A stretch of 64,000 nt of DNA from Rhizobium sp. NXC24 (lineage in GTDB: Bacteria > Pseudomonadota > Alphaproteobacteria > Rhizobiales > Rhizobiaceae): the NCBI RefSeq assembly GCF_002944315.1, contig NZ_CP024312.1, positions 1-64,000 on the forward strand. Direction: 5' to 3'. The notes under the pieces are model-generated. The model was not told the DNA's origin. It saw only the letters and a program-made list of their open reading frames with translations, and made no database searches. Shown here piece after piece: positions 25,026 to 33,950 of the stretch (the first letter of the stretch is position 1; every line of letters starts with the position of its first letter). Position numbers and translations under genes: made by a program.

Positions 25026-25547
25026 ATGAACAAGTACGAACCCCATCTTGCACGTCTCGCAGCCTATGCGGAAATAATGATGAATGGCGAGATGGCTGAA
25101 CAATTCGGCGCAATCTGTTCACGTCTCGGCGCCGGCGGGACTATCGAAGTTCTTCTCATCACCACGCGCGAAACGCATCGTTGGACTATTCCCAAGGGAT
25201 GGCCGATCAAAGGTTTGAAGCCGAACGAGGTTGCGGAGCGCGAGGCTTGGGAAGAGGCTGGTGTCAAAGGCAAGGCCGAGAAAAAACCCTTTGGTTACTA
25301 CACCTATCTAAAGATCTTCGATTCGGAAAACGCGACGCCATCAATGGTCGAGGTTCATCTTCTACGAGTCCAGAAGCTATGTGCCAAATTTCCGGAACGT
25401 AAAGAACGCACCACAGAATGGTTCTCGCCTTTGGAAGCTGCCAAAAGAGTGCAGGAGCCCGAATTGAAGGGCCTGCTGGTGCGCTTGATGCATTTTCCGA
25501 TCGAAAACGTCGTGGCCGAAATGGACAGGAGAAAAAGCCGTTCGTGA
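25026..25547 (+). CDS. Nudix hydrolase
   Basis: The 173-residue protein has a full Nudix box at residues 58-80 (GWPIKGLKPNEVAEREAWEE then AGV), which binds Mg2+ and cleaves nucleoside diphosphate derivatives. The preceding IEVLLITTRETHRWTIPKG strand is typical of diphosphoinositol/nucleotide-type Nudix enzymes of Rhizobiales. The substrate cannot be read from sequence. It lies in the stress island, possibly under its own EcfG-type promoter. Confidence 0.85.
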   Translation: MNKYEPHLARLAAYAEIMMNGEMAEQFGAICSRLGAGGTIEVLLITTRETHRWTIPKGWPIKGLKPNEVAEREAWEEAGVKGKAEKKPFGYYTYLKIFDSENATPSMVEVHLLRVQKLCAKFPERKERTTEWFSPLEAAKRVQEPELKGLLVRLMHFPIENVVAEMDRRKSRS

Positions 25548-25738
25548 TCCCTACCATCCCTGTCCACGCCAAGGCGCAGATCGCTTTGCGGGCGCAGCGG
25601 TGCGAAAAGCCGGCTTCAAATTGGATCATGGATGGCAATGCTGCCTGTGCTCGACGATCGGCCCTCTGGGTTACATCCGGCGCGAGCCAACGCGACGGCT
25701 GGGATGTCGAGATCGGCGGTTGAATTTATCGAGAAGCA

Positions 25739-25756
25739 TATTCCGTCTTCGGAATA
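25739..25756. repeat. Inverted repeat before the alpha/beta hydrolase remnant
   Basis: TATTCCG-TCTT-CGGAATA, a perfect 7-bp repeat ending right at the AAGGAG ribosome-binding site. It may be an operator; no protein is known for it. Confidence 0.35.
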
Positions 25757-25768
25757 AGGAGCGGGCCG

Positions 25769-26459
25769 GTGAGGGCCGCTATGTTTAAAGCACTTGGAGT
25801 CTGGTGTGTTTCTGTCCTTCTTGCGACCTCTGCGCCGGCAATGGCACAAGATTGGCAGTCTGTGAACAGCGGCGAGACTGTCACCATCGGAACCACGCAG
25901 AACATTCTCATGCACGCCGATCAGCCGAAAGGAAGCATTCTGTTGCTAACCGGTGGCGATGGCCGGCGGAATGTGAGTGCGGGCGCCCGCTTTAGCGATG
26001 GCGCGACCAACGCTCTCATCCACAATCGTGATGCGTTCCGAGACAAAGGCTTTAACGTGCTGCTCGTCGAGGTGGGAACGAATCTCAACGCAGCCACGGA
26101 TTTCATGGCCGGCCTCAAGCGCCCCGTTATCATTGTCGCCACGAGCAAGGGAACGCAGCGTGCGGCGGAAGGATTACGCCAAGGTGCGCGTCTGGACAAG
26201 CTGGTGCTGACCTCCGGCTTCCTCAGCAACGCACCCGGTCCGGCCAAGTGTGTCACAGAGATCCTCGGCAAGTCAGCGTTCCTGCCACGACGCTGTGCCG
26301 TTCAAATCCTGGGCCGGGTCGAAGGTTGAAGTGAGTTGATTGAGCGGAGGGAGCGAGGAAGGCAATCCATGTAGCTTTAGCGCACACCATGGTTTTGCGG
26401 GCCGGATGCAGAATTGGTCTGGGTTATTGCCGATTTTGCTGGTCGTTAAGGGGGAATAG
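25769..26459 (+). pseudogene. Exported alpha/beta-hydrolase-like protein, frameshifted and interrupted
   Basis: GTG 25769 (AAGGAG 7 nt upstream) opens a signal peptide (LLATSAPAMAQD), then ILLLTGGDG and RPVIIVATSKGTQRA, a serine-hydrolase-like nucleophile elbow. After about residue 170 the frame loses its family-like sequence and stops at 26329. The adjacent frame from about 26286 reads HDAVPFKSWAGSKVEVS, hits an in-frame TGA, then continues LSGGSEEGNPCSFSAHHGFA, the expected C-terminus with the catalytic His. One frameshift near 26285 and one nonsense codon therefore inactivate the gene. Confidence 0.65.
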
Positions 26460-26576
26460 CCAATTGGAAGCCGAGGGTGCGTCACGAATAGCCGGCGGCA
26501 CAGCGGGATCCCTATCGCGACAACGGCTGTAAAAACCACCGTTGTCTCTCCACATATTCGCGAGGGCCACATGACC

Positions 26577-26831
26577 CTATTCCCCGTACACGAATACGCC
26601 ATCCTCTCGCGCCGCCGCAATCATTGCACTGCGGGCTGCCTCGGTAGTGATTCTCCCCTCCACAGCATCAAGAAGCGCTTGCTTTGCCCATTCGTAGGCT
26701 TGTCCGGTTTTCTCGGTCGGCCATTCGTTCAGAAGAAATCCAGCAGCGTGCTCGGTGCTGTTGATCCTGACCACTCGGCCAAGGCGTTTCGTTGCGAGCA
26801 TCAGAGGATGGTCCCACCATTGTCTATCCAT
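26577..26831 (-). CDS. DUF982 domain protein
   Basis: ATG 26831, with GGAGGG 8 nt upstream, gives 84 residues: MDRQWWDHPLMLATKRLGRV, EHAAGFLLNEWP, and LLDAVEGRITTEAARSAMIA, the DUF982 pattern seen in large paralogous sets in Rhizobium. It is a small soluble protein of unknown function. A longer frame begins at 26993, but the extra residues are not DUF982-like. An EcfG-type promoter lies immediately upstream. Confidence 0.8.
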   Translation of the reverse strand: MDRQWWDHPLMLATKRLGRVVRINSTEHAAGFLLNEWPTEKTGQAYEWAKQALLDAVEGRITTEAARSAMIAAAREDGVFVYGE

Positions 26832-26853
26832 AGCTATATCCCTCCATAATCCG

Positions 26854-26878
26854 AACCAGCAATGGGGAGCTTTGTTCC
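26854..26878 (-). promoter_or_regulatory. EcfG-type general stress promoter (DUF982 gene)
   Basis: On the minus strand GGAAC (26878-26874), 16 nt, GGTT (26857-26854), 23 nt before the start codon. Confidence 0.65.
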
Positions 26879-27467
26879 TGTCAACGCTCAAGTTGCTCCA
26901 TTGTTTGGTGGCTTGAAGGGTGGTAGGGCAGGTGCCTCTCCTCTCGCCCCCTTCTTTGGGATAGTCATCAGGACCATTATGTGAATTTGACACCGGCCCC
27001 TCCGGTGTGAGCTGATTTGGTTGCCGCTCCCAGACGGGATTCCGGTGGCTAGGGTTGACGAGAGGGGGCGCTGGTTGACCCTAGCCCGTGCACTTATGAC
27101 GCAGTTATCACCGAGAATGGGGCGACCGGCCGGTGTGCCACAATTGCAGGAAGGTGATGCCTCCCTTGGCGTGAACAGCGTCGGTAACTTTTTTCCACCC
27201 CTCGATTTGCTCGGCGGAATGGATCTCAGGGGTGGCGGAATAGCCCTGACCAGAAGCGGGGCATCCTTAACAGTTGAGAAGGCGCCTTGCTGCGGATGCG
27301 GGTGGAGAAGAGCGACGCACCGCTGGTTGAATTCACTCGTGTGGTCTTCGGATCGCTTCTTGTTTGACCAAACGACCGAAAACGAGCGCGAGACAAAATC
27401 GTAGAATATTGACAGCGGTGGTGCGGATCGGCTCTGTGCTTCAGAACCCCAGGTGCTCGAGGAGTTT
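26879..27467. other. Junction between stress island and transposon, no convincing gene
   Basis: About 590 bp with several open but unprotein-like frames. It contains an ACACCGG-CCCCT-CCGGTGT inverted repeat near 26990-27008. It may hold the lost left end of the tni transposon or rearranged flank. Confidence 0.35.
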
Positions 27468-28523
27468 CTAGCTCTCGCAACTTTCGCTACGCACCGATAA
27501 TTTCCAGCGTTGGTCAATGGACGGCGAGGACCTACACATCTGTCCATAAGTTCTGAGCAGGGGAGCGACGTTTACAGCCGGCCGTTCCCCATTCCCAGCA
27601 CTCGGCCTCCCCCGTTTTCGCATGAGAGCATTTGCAAGCAGCCCGATTAACGCGCTGTGGCCATCCGCTGGCGGAACCAAACGCCGCCGCTGATCAAAGG
27701 CCATGTCATCATAATCATAGATCAGCCAATGATTGGGGTCACATGCAAGCCGTTCGATACAGCGCGTGCGCGCCGATGTGGACAAGCTGCTTAAGGTCGC
27801 CTGCGGATAAATTGCGACAAGACTGGGTATGTTTAAAAGGCGCCGAATGAGCGCTCCGCTGGATGGCGAGCCGTTAAGCGAGTCCAATCCGCAAATTTCG
27901 TCGATGCAACGATCGAGCTGTCTCGCGGCCGAGCTCACGGCGATCGTCGATGCGCGACGCAGATCGTAGCCGCAGCGGACACAATAATGTTGCGGGACAA
28001 GTTCGCTCTGGTCGAAAACCGCAATGCGGCTGCTGCAGGAAGGGCATCGGTCACGCAATCTGCAGCCATGCTTCGTGCATGAAACCCGCGTCGCCAGTCG
28101 CCATCGCCGCCGGAAATAGGGCTGTGCATCCTCGGCAAGACATCGAGAGCAGAACTGCAGCCAAGTCGAACGATCGCGCCGGCCGCTGTTGCGAAGCGGC
28201 AGCAAAAGTTGCTTCGGCAGAACGTGCGACAATTCCATCGCCGCGAGCTGGTTGGGCGAAACACCGGCGTTTGCGCACAGCAGTCTTGTGACATCGCTCG
28301 GAAGCCGGAAGTCAAGCGCTGGCGACCACATGCCGATACCAAGCCCCAGCACGCTTGCGAAGGATCGCGGAGCAACACCATTGGAGTAGGCAAGTCGGTG
28401 AAGCCAACTCGAGAGCAACTCGTCGGGTTGCGGCGCAACGATGGCGGGCCACTGATCAGAAACGACGTCGCGATATCGTTCGCGAATACTGATTGTGAGC
28501 GCCGGGGTGCCGGTCGCCCTCAT
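27468..28523 (-). CDS. tniQ: TniQ family protein
   Basis: The 351-residue protein shows the TniQ N-terminus (PDELLSSWLHRLAYSNGVAP) and two zinc-ribbon-type CxxC regions (LQFCSRCL; CPSCSS; YCVRCG). TniQ links the ATPase to the target in Tn5053-like and Tn7-like transposition. The last 25 or so residues look unlike the family, and the sequence TGTCCATAAG (minus-strand antisense to the end of the gene) raises the possibility that the gene end runs into flanking DNA. It overlaps tniB by ATGA. Confidence 0.8.
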   Translation of the reverse strand: MRATGTPALTISIRERYRDVVSDQWPAIVAPQPDELLSSWLHRLAYSNGVAPRSFASVLGLGIGMWSPALDFRLPSDVTRLLCANAGVSPNQLAAMELSHVLPKQLLLPLRNSGRRDRSTWLQFCSRCLAEDAQPYFRRRWRLATRVSCTKHGCRLRDRCPSCSSRIAVFDQSELVPQHYCVRCGYDLRRASTIAVSSAARQLDRCIDEICGLDSLNGSPSSGALIRRLLNIPSLVAIYPQATLSSLSTSARTRCIERLACDPNHWLIYDYDDMAFDQRRRLVPPADGHSALIGLLANALMRKRGRPSAGNGERPAVNVAPLLRTYGQMCRSSPSIDQRWKLSVRSESCES

Positions 28524-29398
28524 AGCAGGCTCTCACGCACAGCCGAGTTGCGCCGCTGCGAGATCGGCACATGATGCAATGCATCTATGCCGGCCTTGGT
28601 GATGCGTTCGGTCCCGGATCTGACCGCCGCGACAGCCGCCTTCGTGACGATGGCGACGATCTCTCCGATCAAGCCTTCCGAGAGGCTGAATATCCGCCGG
28701 GCCAATCGTTCATTCGACAAATCCGAGCTTCTTGCGAGGGGCAAAGCGGCCTCGAGGCTGTCGAGCAGCATGAGATAGGCTTCGTCATATTGCCACCGAG
28801 GGACCGCTACGAGGTCGAAGCGGCTCGCCATCTCGCTGGTGGCGTGGATAAAATCAAAGATGGCCACCTCGCCGATCAGCACTGGCGAGATATCATACTG
28901 GCGGCCGATCCGCCGCAGGAAAGCAAAGACGGCTTCGACGTCCCGCGCCCGGCCTCGCAACGCATTATGGAATTCGTCGAAAATCAGTACCTTTGGCTTG
29001 AGGTTCGCCAGCAAGTGATCCAGCTGCGCCGCTTTACGGCCGACGTCCCACATATCGCCGCCCGGAGCTCGCAGAGCTTGCAGAATACTGGCATAGAAGT
29101 GACCGAGCCCGGCGCCCTCGCGGGTCTGGGCTATCCACACCTTTTGCTGAGGCGAGGATCGCAGGTGTTCGACGGCGAACCGCTCGGCGATCATCGTCTT
29201 GCCGTTGGCATAGGGGCCGACCAATATCAGGCCTTGAGTTCGCAATGACGGAGGTCGCGACATAAGATCGGCCAGCCGCCGATGGCTGTCTTTTGCAACA
29301 TGATGACCGATCCATCGTGGCGCACGAATATAGGCGATGCGTTCCTCCCGATCACGATCGAGATATGGCCGAACATGGTCAAGCAGATGATCCGCCAT
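28520..29398 (-). CDS. tniB: TniB family transposition ATPase
   Basis: A 292-residue AAA+ protein with Walker A GPYANGKT (about 61-68), Walker B VLIFDEFHNAL (about 139-149) and the TniB start pattern (RIAYIRAPRWIGHHVAKDSH). It works with TniA and TniQ to choose the target and activate the transposase. It starts 5 bp after tniA. Confidence 0.88.
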   Translation of the reverse strand: MADHLLDHVRPYLDRDREERIAYIRAPRWIGHHVAKDSHRRLADLMSRPPSLRTQGLILVGPYANGKTMIAERFAVEHLRSSPQQKVWIAQTREGAGLGHFYASILQALRAPGGDMWDVGRKAAQLDHLLANLKPKVLIFDEFHNALRGRARDVEAVFAFLRRIGRQYDISPVLIGEVAIFDFIHATSEMASRFDLVAVPRWQYDEAYLMLLDSLEAALPLARSSDLSNERLARRIFSLSEGLIGEIVAIVTKAAVAAVRSGTERITKAGIDALHHVPISQRRNSAVRESLL

Positions 29399-29403
29399 GC
29401 GGA

Positions 29404-31053
29404 CTACCAGTCCTCCACCGGCAGCGGTTTCTTTTGGCGAGCCGCATGTTCCCTGGGAGCCGGCACATGCGCTTCAACGGAGGCGTAAGGCTTCTGCGCT
29501 GCGGCAGCATGGGCGTTGCGCACGGCGTCGCGCAGCTGGCGCCTGGAAGGCTTTGTCGCTTCGGCGATGGCCGCGATCTCACGCCGAAATGCCACCTTCT
29601 CGACGCTTGATCGCTGGTTCATCGCCCGCCGACGCGCGCGCCCGGCCTCATGTTCCCAAAGCGTCAGCGGCGTCCACTGGCCGTCACGTCGTTCGACCGG
29701 CCGAAACACTCGGGTCTCCGGGTCGCGGACGTAGACATGGCTGATGTCGCGGGGATCGTATCGCACCTGCAGCTTTCCGAGTCGATCGCGCTCTGGAACG
29801 AAGATGCCGAGCCAGGACGCATAGTAGTGCTGAGCGAACATGCTGATGCCTTGCGGCGACAATCGCCGTTCGGCCCCCGGCAAAAACGACAACAGAACAC
29901 GCTGCGGATTGTCGCCGTGCTCAGGCGGAGCCGCAGCGTCGCGGTGCCATTCCGTGAACGGCACCTTCAGCGTCTTGGGATTTTCCTGAAGATTGTGGTC
30001 GATGACCGCCAGGGCAATGCAGCGCTCCAGATCGGCGAAGCTCAGGCAGGCACGCCGCTCCGCCGGGTATTCGTCGCGATCGGCGACCGAGCGCCCGGAT
30101 GAACCTGGGTATGTGGCAAGAACCCCGTTAAGTTTGCCCAACAGTCGCTCGACGACGCCGCCTTGATGGACCCGGCCGCGATCGCGATAACGGATCCGAA
30201 TACCATAGTCGTCACAGCCGCGTTGGAAGGCATCACTCTTGAACTCCTTGGCCGAGTCGGTGACGAGCAGCCGCGGCCGGCCGGACATTGGCCAGGCATG
30301 ATTGAGATTGCGCGTGGCAAGCCATCTATCTTTCGGGCAGATGGCTTGGGCAAGACAAAGCGCGACAGACAGGACCGACGGCTTTTCCAAAGTGAGGCAG
30401 AAGCCGAGGATCGCCCGCGTCGCCACATCGGTAACAATTGTCAGGTACGGACGGCCGACGAACAGGCCAGCCCCGCCGACAACCTCCACGAAATTGATGT
30501 CGGTTGGCGTATGGTCGATTTGGCAGACGTCGAGCGGATTCGACGCGTGGATATAGCCGGGCCGCGGTTTCAGGTGAAGCAGGTGCTTCGGATTGGCGGA
30601 GCGCTTCTTCGCAATCTCTTCAGGCGAAAACAACGCAGGAACGCGCCGGGCGACTGTGACATAGGTTGGCACGGTAAGACCGGCTTCCTCGCAACGCGCC
30701 TGGATCTCGGCAACAACAGGAGCGAGTGGGGGCGCCTCGAGCGTCAGCCATTGCTCGCGCAATGTTGCGTTGATGATTTCCTCGACCTGTTGCGGCAGCC
30801 GTTTGCGCCGGTTGCCGGCGGCGCGAGGCAGCAGGGCTGTCACCGTCCGATCCACGCGATAACGGGCGAGGAGGTTGTAGACTTGCCGCGTTGTTAGCCG
30901 CAATTCGGCTGCGGCGCGTGTGATGGCAGCCTGCTTGGGACTGCCGCCATCGAGAATCTTGTCCAACTCACGGGCGATGCGACGCGCGGTCGACCACTGC
31001 TCGTCCGGAATCGGTCGAGTTGCGGCTGTTCGATCGCGCAATTGCTTTGTCAA
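29404..31053 (-). CDS. tniA: TniA/TnsB-type DDE transposase
   Basis: The 549-residue protein has an N-terminal HTH region (AELRLTTRQVYNLLARYRVD), an rve integrase core with acidic residues in CQIDHTPTDI, LLVTDSAKEFKS and HQGGVVERLLGKLNG (DDE), and the Mu-type beta-barrel C-terminus (YASWLGIFVPERDRLGKLQV). It catalyses strand transfer. The start is TTG at 31053, without a clear ribosome-binding site; no better in-frame start is visible. Confidence 0.88.
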   Translation of the reverse strand: MTKQLRDRTAATRPIPDEQWSTARRIARELDKILDGGSPKQAAITRAAAELRLTTRQVYNLLARYRVDRTVTALLPRAAGNRRKRLPQQVEEIINATLREQWLTLEAPPLAPVVAEIQARCEEAGLTVPTYVTVARRVPALFSPEEIAKKRSANPKHLLHLKPRPGYIHASNPLDVCQIDHTPTDINFVEVVGGAGLFVGRPYLTIVTDVATRAILGFCLTLEKPSVLSVALCLAQAICPKDRWLATRNLNHAWPMSGRPRLLVTDSAKEFKSDAFQRGCDDYGIRIRYRDRGRVHQGGVVERLLGKLNGVLATYPGSSGRSVADRDEYPAERRACLSFADLERCIALAVIDHNLQENPKTLKVPFTEWHRDAAAPPEHGDNPQRVLLSFLPGAERRLSPQGISMFAQHYYASWLGIFVPERDRLGKLQVRYDPRDISHVYVRDPETRVFRPVERRDGQWTPLTLWEHEAGRARRRAMNQRSSVEKVAFRREIAAIAEATKPSRRQLRDAVRNAHAAAAQKPYASVEAHVPAPREHAARQKKPLPVEDW

Positions 31054-31227
31054 AAGCGAGCTTCATTGAAATCGTTAGCGGAAAATCGGCTCTAAATTAC
31101 CGGCTAAATCTAACTACCATATGACATTTTGCGGTTTGAAATTGGGAAGTAGAAGCCACATTTGGTGGCGGTGCCGGTTGATTGGGCAACGGTGCTGGCG
31201 CAGCCGAGCCGAAGCGGCCCCGGGTGA

Positions 31228-32898
31228 TCAAGCCCGAGCGAGAATGATCGCCGACAGGGACGGAACCGGTTGGCCGACGTTGCCGATACCAAGCCGGTCA
31301 CCGAGATAGTGGTAGAAGGACAGCCCAAGCTTTTGGCAGGTCTTCATCAGACCGAGCATGACGTCACGCGCAACACGGCCATCGCGGCTCATCGTGCCGC
31401 CGGAGATCTTTCGCTTCGTGACAAAACTCCGCAGATCATTTTCGGATGCATTGGTGTGCAGCGGAATCTCGGGATGATCGAGTACCTTCAGCAGCTCGGT
31501 CTTCCTTCGACGCAGCCGCTCAAGCAGCTTATCGAGTGCCTCATAACCGGTGCGCAGGGCGAAGATCCGGTCGAACCGTCGTCGGAAGGCTGGAGCAGCA
31601 TGCGGTGAGGGCCTCTGCTTCCAGGCCTTCAGCGCCTTGTAAAAGCGCCAGACGAGATCGCGAATAAGTGCGACGGATCGCTCCTCCTTGGCAGTGGCCG
31701 GCATAAGCTTTTGCAGAAGGCGTTCGGCGTGGACCCAACACAGCGCGTGATTGCCGACGCGGAACTGGCCGGCATCGTCGGACACGATTACCATGTTTCC
31801 CACCAGGCCATGATGGCGGATAGAACCCCAAAGCGCGGCTTCAGCAAGCGTGCCGATCTCCTGCCGATCGAAGATATCGACACCCTTGTCGGCCAGATGC
31901 GCCATGAACGGCACCTGGTTGCAGAAGCGTTGTGGTTCAAAAGTGCGAAGTCCAGCGGCCACGACTGGCTCGCCACGGCGCTCTTTCAGATAGTCGAATG
32001 CGGCATCGTTGAGCACATAATCCTGATAATTGCCGCGCAGCAGCGACAGGAAATTCAGGCGGGACTTCGATTTTGTGGTGCGAAAGACAGTAAAATTCCG
32101 GCCGCCGATGTGTGTGGCGTAACAGTTATTATGGGAATGCCGCGCGCCGGTGTCGTCGACAGTGACATAAGACGACGACACCAGACCGGCATGCAACACC
32201 GCCGCGTCCTCGGCAACAAAGCCATCCAGCTGCCGGGTCAAAAGCCGTACGATTTGGCGTTTTGAGATGTCGAGACCAATGTCATTGAGCAATGTCGTCA
32301 GACGCGCGGCCGTGACCTGTCCTTGTGCATGCAACATCAGGCACAGCCGCCTGAGATTGGCGCCATAACCACCGATGATCCCCGCCGGCAAAGGGGCCAG
32401 CACCGTCTTTCCATCCGGCGTTACCCAGCATTCGCGACGGTAATGCACGAGCTCCGCCTTGAGCACCAGGTCGCGAACATAGACGCTTTTGTATCCTTTG
32501 AAGCGTGAGCCGGCCGGAGCATCGACGCGCAGGATCTCCTGCCGGCTCACCCGTTGGACATCCAACTTTGCACCGCGTGGTTTCTTCTTGCTCGCAGGCT
32601 TACTGCCGAGTGCAGCGTCCGTTGCCTTGTCCATACCGGAGGAGCGAAACGGCGGGCGCGGTGGCAGGTTCTTCAACCGGGCGATCTCGTCGCGCAGCAG
32701 CTGGTTGTCGAGTTTCAGGCGGGTGTTCTCGAGCCGAAGGGCGGCGTTTTCCTCGCGCAGCTGGATGTTGTCGGCCTCAAGCTTCGCGAGCCGGGCTTCC
32801 GCCTGCTGCGACCGCTCCAACAGACCGGACACAAGACTGCGCAACGCATTCAGCGACAGCGTATCGGCATGCTCGGGGGAGGGGAGCCGTTTCGTCAT
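31228..32898 (-). CDS. IS66-like family transposase
   Basis: The 556-residue protein has an N-terminal leucine-rich coiled coil (about 25-80, LEADNIQLREENAALRLEN), a zinc-binding-type middle region and an IS66-type DDE domain: VTVDDTGARHSHNN, MVIVSDDAGQF, CWVHAERLLQKL and the terminal TNASENDLRSFVTKRKIS. It is a single-gene element here, without TnpA/TnpB helpers. It appears intact. Terminal inverted repeats could not be located with confidence on either side. Confidence 0.8.
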   Translation of the reverse strand: MTKRLPSPEHADTLSLNALRSLVSGLLERSQQAEARLAKLEADNIQLREENAALRLENTRLKLDNQLLRDEIARLKNLPPRPPFRSSGMDKATDAALGSKPASKKKPRGAKLDVQRVSRQEILRVDAPAGSRFKGYKSVYVRDLVLKAELVHYRRECWVTPDGKTVLAPLPAGIIGGYGANLRRLCLMLHAQGQVTAARLTTLLNDIGLDISKRQIVRLLTRQLDGFVAEDAAVLHAGLVSSSYVTVDDTGARHSHNNCYATHIGGRNFTVFRTTKSKSRLNFLSLLRGNYQDYVLNDAAFDYLKERRGEPVVAAGLRTFEPQRFCNQVPFMAHLADKGVDIFDRQEIGTLAEAALWGSIRHHGLVGNMVIVSDDAGQFRVGNHALCWVHAERLLQKLMPATAKEERSVALIRDLVWRFYKALKAWKQRPSPHAAPAFRRRFDRIFALRTGYEALDKLLERLRRRKTELLKVLDHPEIPLHTNASENDLRSFVTKRKISGGTMSRDGRVARDVMLGLMKTCQKLGLSFYHYLGDRLGIGNVGQPVPSLSAIILARA

Positions 32899-33206
32899 GA
32901 CAGAATCGAATCATGATTTGCCCCGGCAGGAGAATCCCCAGGCTATCAATCAAGGATCAAAACGCCGGGTTATGCACACTTCTATGCTCCCTCGCCAAAA
33001 CGCTGCCACCGATTTTGCCCCACGTACCTCTGCTTGTAAGCCTTTCAGTGTCTTGAAAAGCGGCCAACGAGATCGCGAACCGACAGCAGTTTGCTCAAGG
33101 GGTGTCCCTATGAAGCGTACTTTGCGTATGTCGTTCGCGTTCCTTGCGATGCATTAGACTAGCCTTCTGGACACATCGCGGTTGCCAGCGATCGATGCGG
33201 GTTCCG
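32899..33206. other. Flank between IS66-like element and Qat operon
   Basis: No gene is called. It probably contains the right end of the IS66-like element. A partial match around 32997-33027 (GCCACCGATTTTGCCCCACG) to the left flank is too weak to call a terminal repeat. Confidence 0.3.
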
Positions 33207-33950
33207 TCAGGTGGCCAGCGACTGCGACTCAACAAGTTCTCGAAAGTTTGAGCGTATCTGCTGGTCCGCTTCCTCGATGGAGCATTTCCAGGCATCCGCC
33301 ATTATGGGTAACGCCAGCTCCACGTCCCAAGGCATCAACGAACAATGTTCGTTGGTGCCGAATGGTCCGTCGGTTTCGGTGAGAATGCGATGGCGTGGCA
33401 TCGCGAACGCTAATTCTCTGCCTTTGCGACTTCGCAGCATTGCGGGGCCTACGCTAAACCAGCAGTCCAGTTCCATCGCTCGGTCCAGTTCCTTTCGGGA
33501 GCCGGTAAACCAATGCAATATCGGTATGCTCTTGCTGACGTTCTTTTCCAGATTGTCCAGCACGGCTCTCGCCGCGCCGCGAGAATGAATGGAAAGCACC
33601 TTTCCCCCCAACTCTTCCGCAGTCTTCAACAGCGTGTTGAAAACGTCGGCTTGAAGGCGGGCGCTCGCGGCATGATCTGGAGAGCCGTCAACGCCAATCT
33701 CGCCCACGTACTTCGTACGTGCCATGTGCTTTTGCACTTCATCGATTTCGCGATATCGCTCAGCGACGAGCTCGGGGTGGAGGCCGACCGCCACGCGGAT
33801 GCGTTTACGCCCCTCCGCAAGGCGCAAATTTCCCAAGAAAGCCTTCGGCGTGGTGGTAACGGCAATCACGAAGATGCCACGCTTGTCCACTTCATTGATC
33901 ACCCGCCCGGGGTTCGGATAGAGATCAAGGTGGCAGTGCGTATCAATCAT
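33207..33950 (-). CDS. qatD: QatD, TatD-family nuclease of a Qat defence system
   Basis: A 247-residue TatD-like metal-dependent hydrolase: N-terminal MIDTHCHLDL (HxH), VGEIGVDG (Glu), LSIHSRGA (His), HWFTG (His) and ILTETDGPFG (Asp) provide the metal site. Within QatABCD it is the putative DNase effector or processing enzyme; the mechanism is not established. It is last in a four-gene operon, with start and previous stop overlapping (ATGA). Confidence 0.88.
   Translation of the reverse strand: MIDTHCHLDLYPNPGRVINEVDKRGIFVIAVTTTPKAFLGNLRLAEGRKRIRVAVGLHPELVAERYREIDEVQKHMARTKYVGEIGVDGSPDHAASARLQADVFNTLLKTAEELGGKVLSIHSRGAARAVLDNLEKNVSKSIPILHWFTGSRKELDRAMELDCWFSVGPAMLRSRKGRELAFAMPRHRILTETDGPFGTNEHCSLMPWDVELALPIMADAWKCSIEEADQQIRSNFRELVESQSLAT

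Larger units (their letters stand above)
27468..31126 (-). mobile_element. TniABQ-type (Tn5053/Tn402-like) transposition module
   Basis: Three consecutive minus-strand genes encode a DDE transposase (TniA), an AAA ATPase (TniB) and a target-selection protein (TniQ). No TniR resolvase is present. On the minus strand a TGTCATATGGTAGTTAG sequence at about 31126 reads inward ahead of tniA and starts like Tn5053-family ends (TGTCA). No matching left end was found, so the boundaries are approximate. Confidence 0.6.

Noticed and set aside
31141..33027. Possible terminal inverted repeats of the IS66-like element (GTAGAAGCCAC... and GTACGTGGGGC... on opposite flanks)
   Set aside because: About half the positions match and no target-site duplication is seen, so the ends are not supported.
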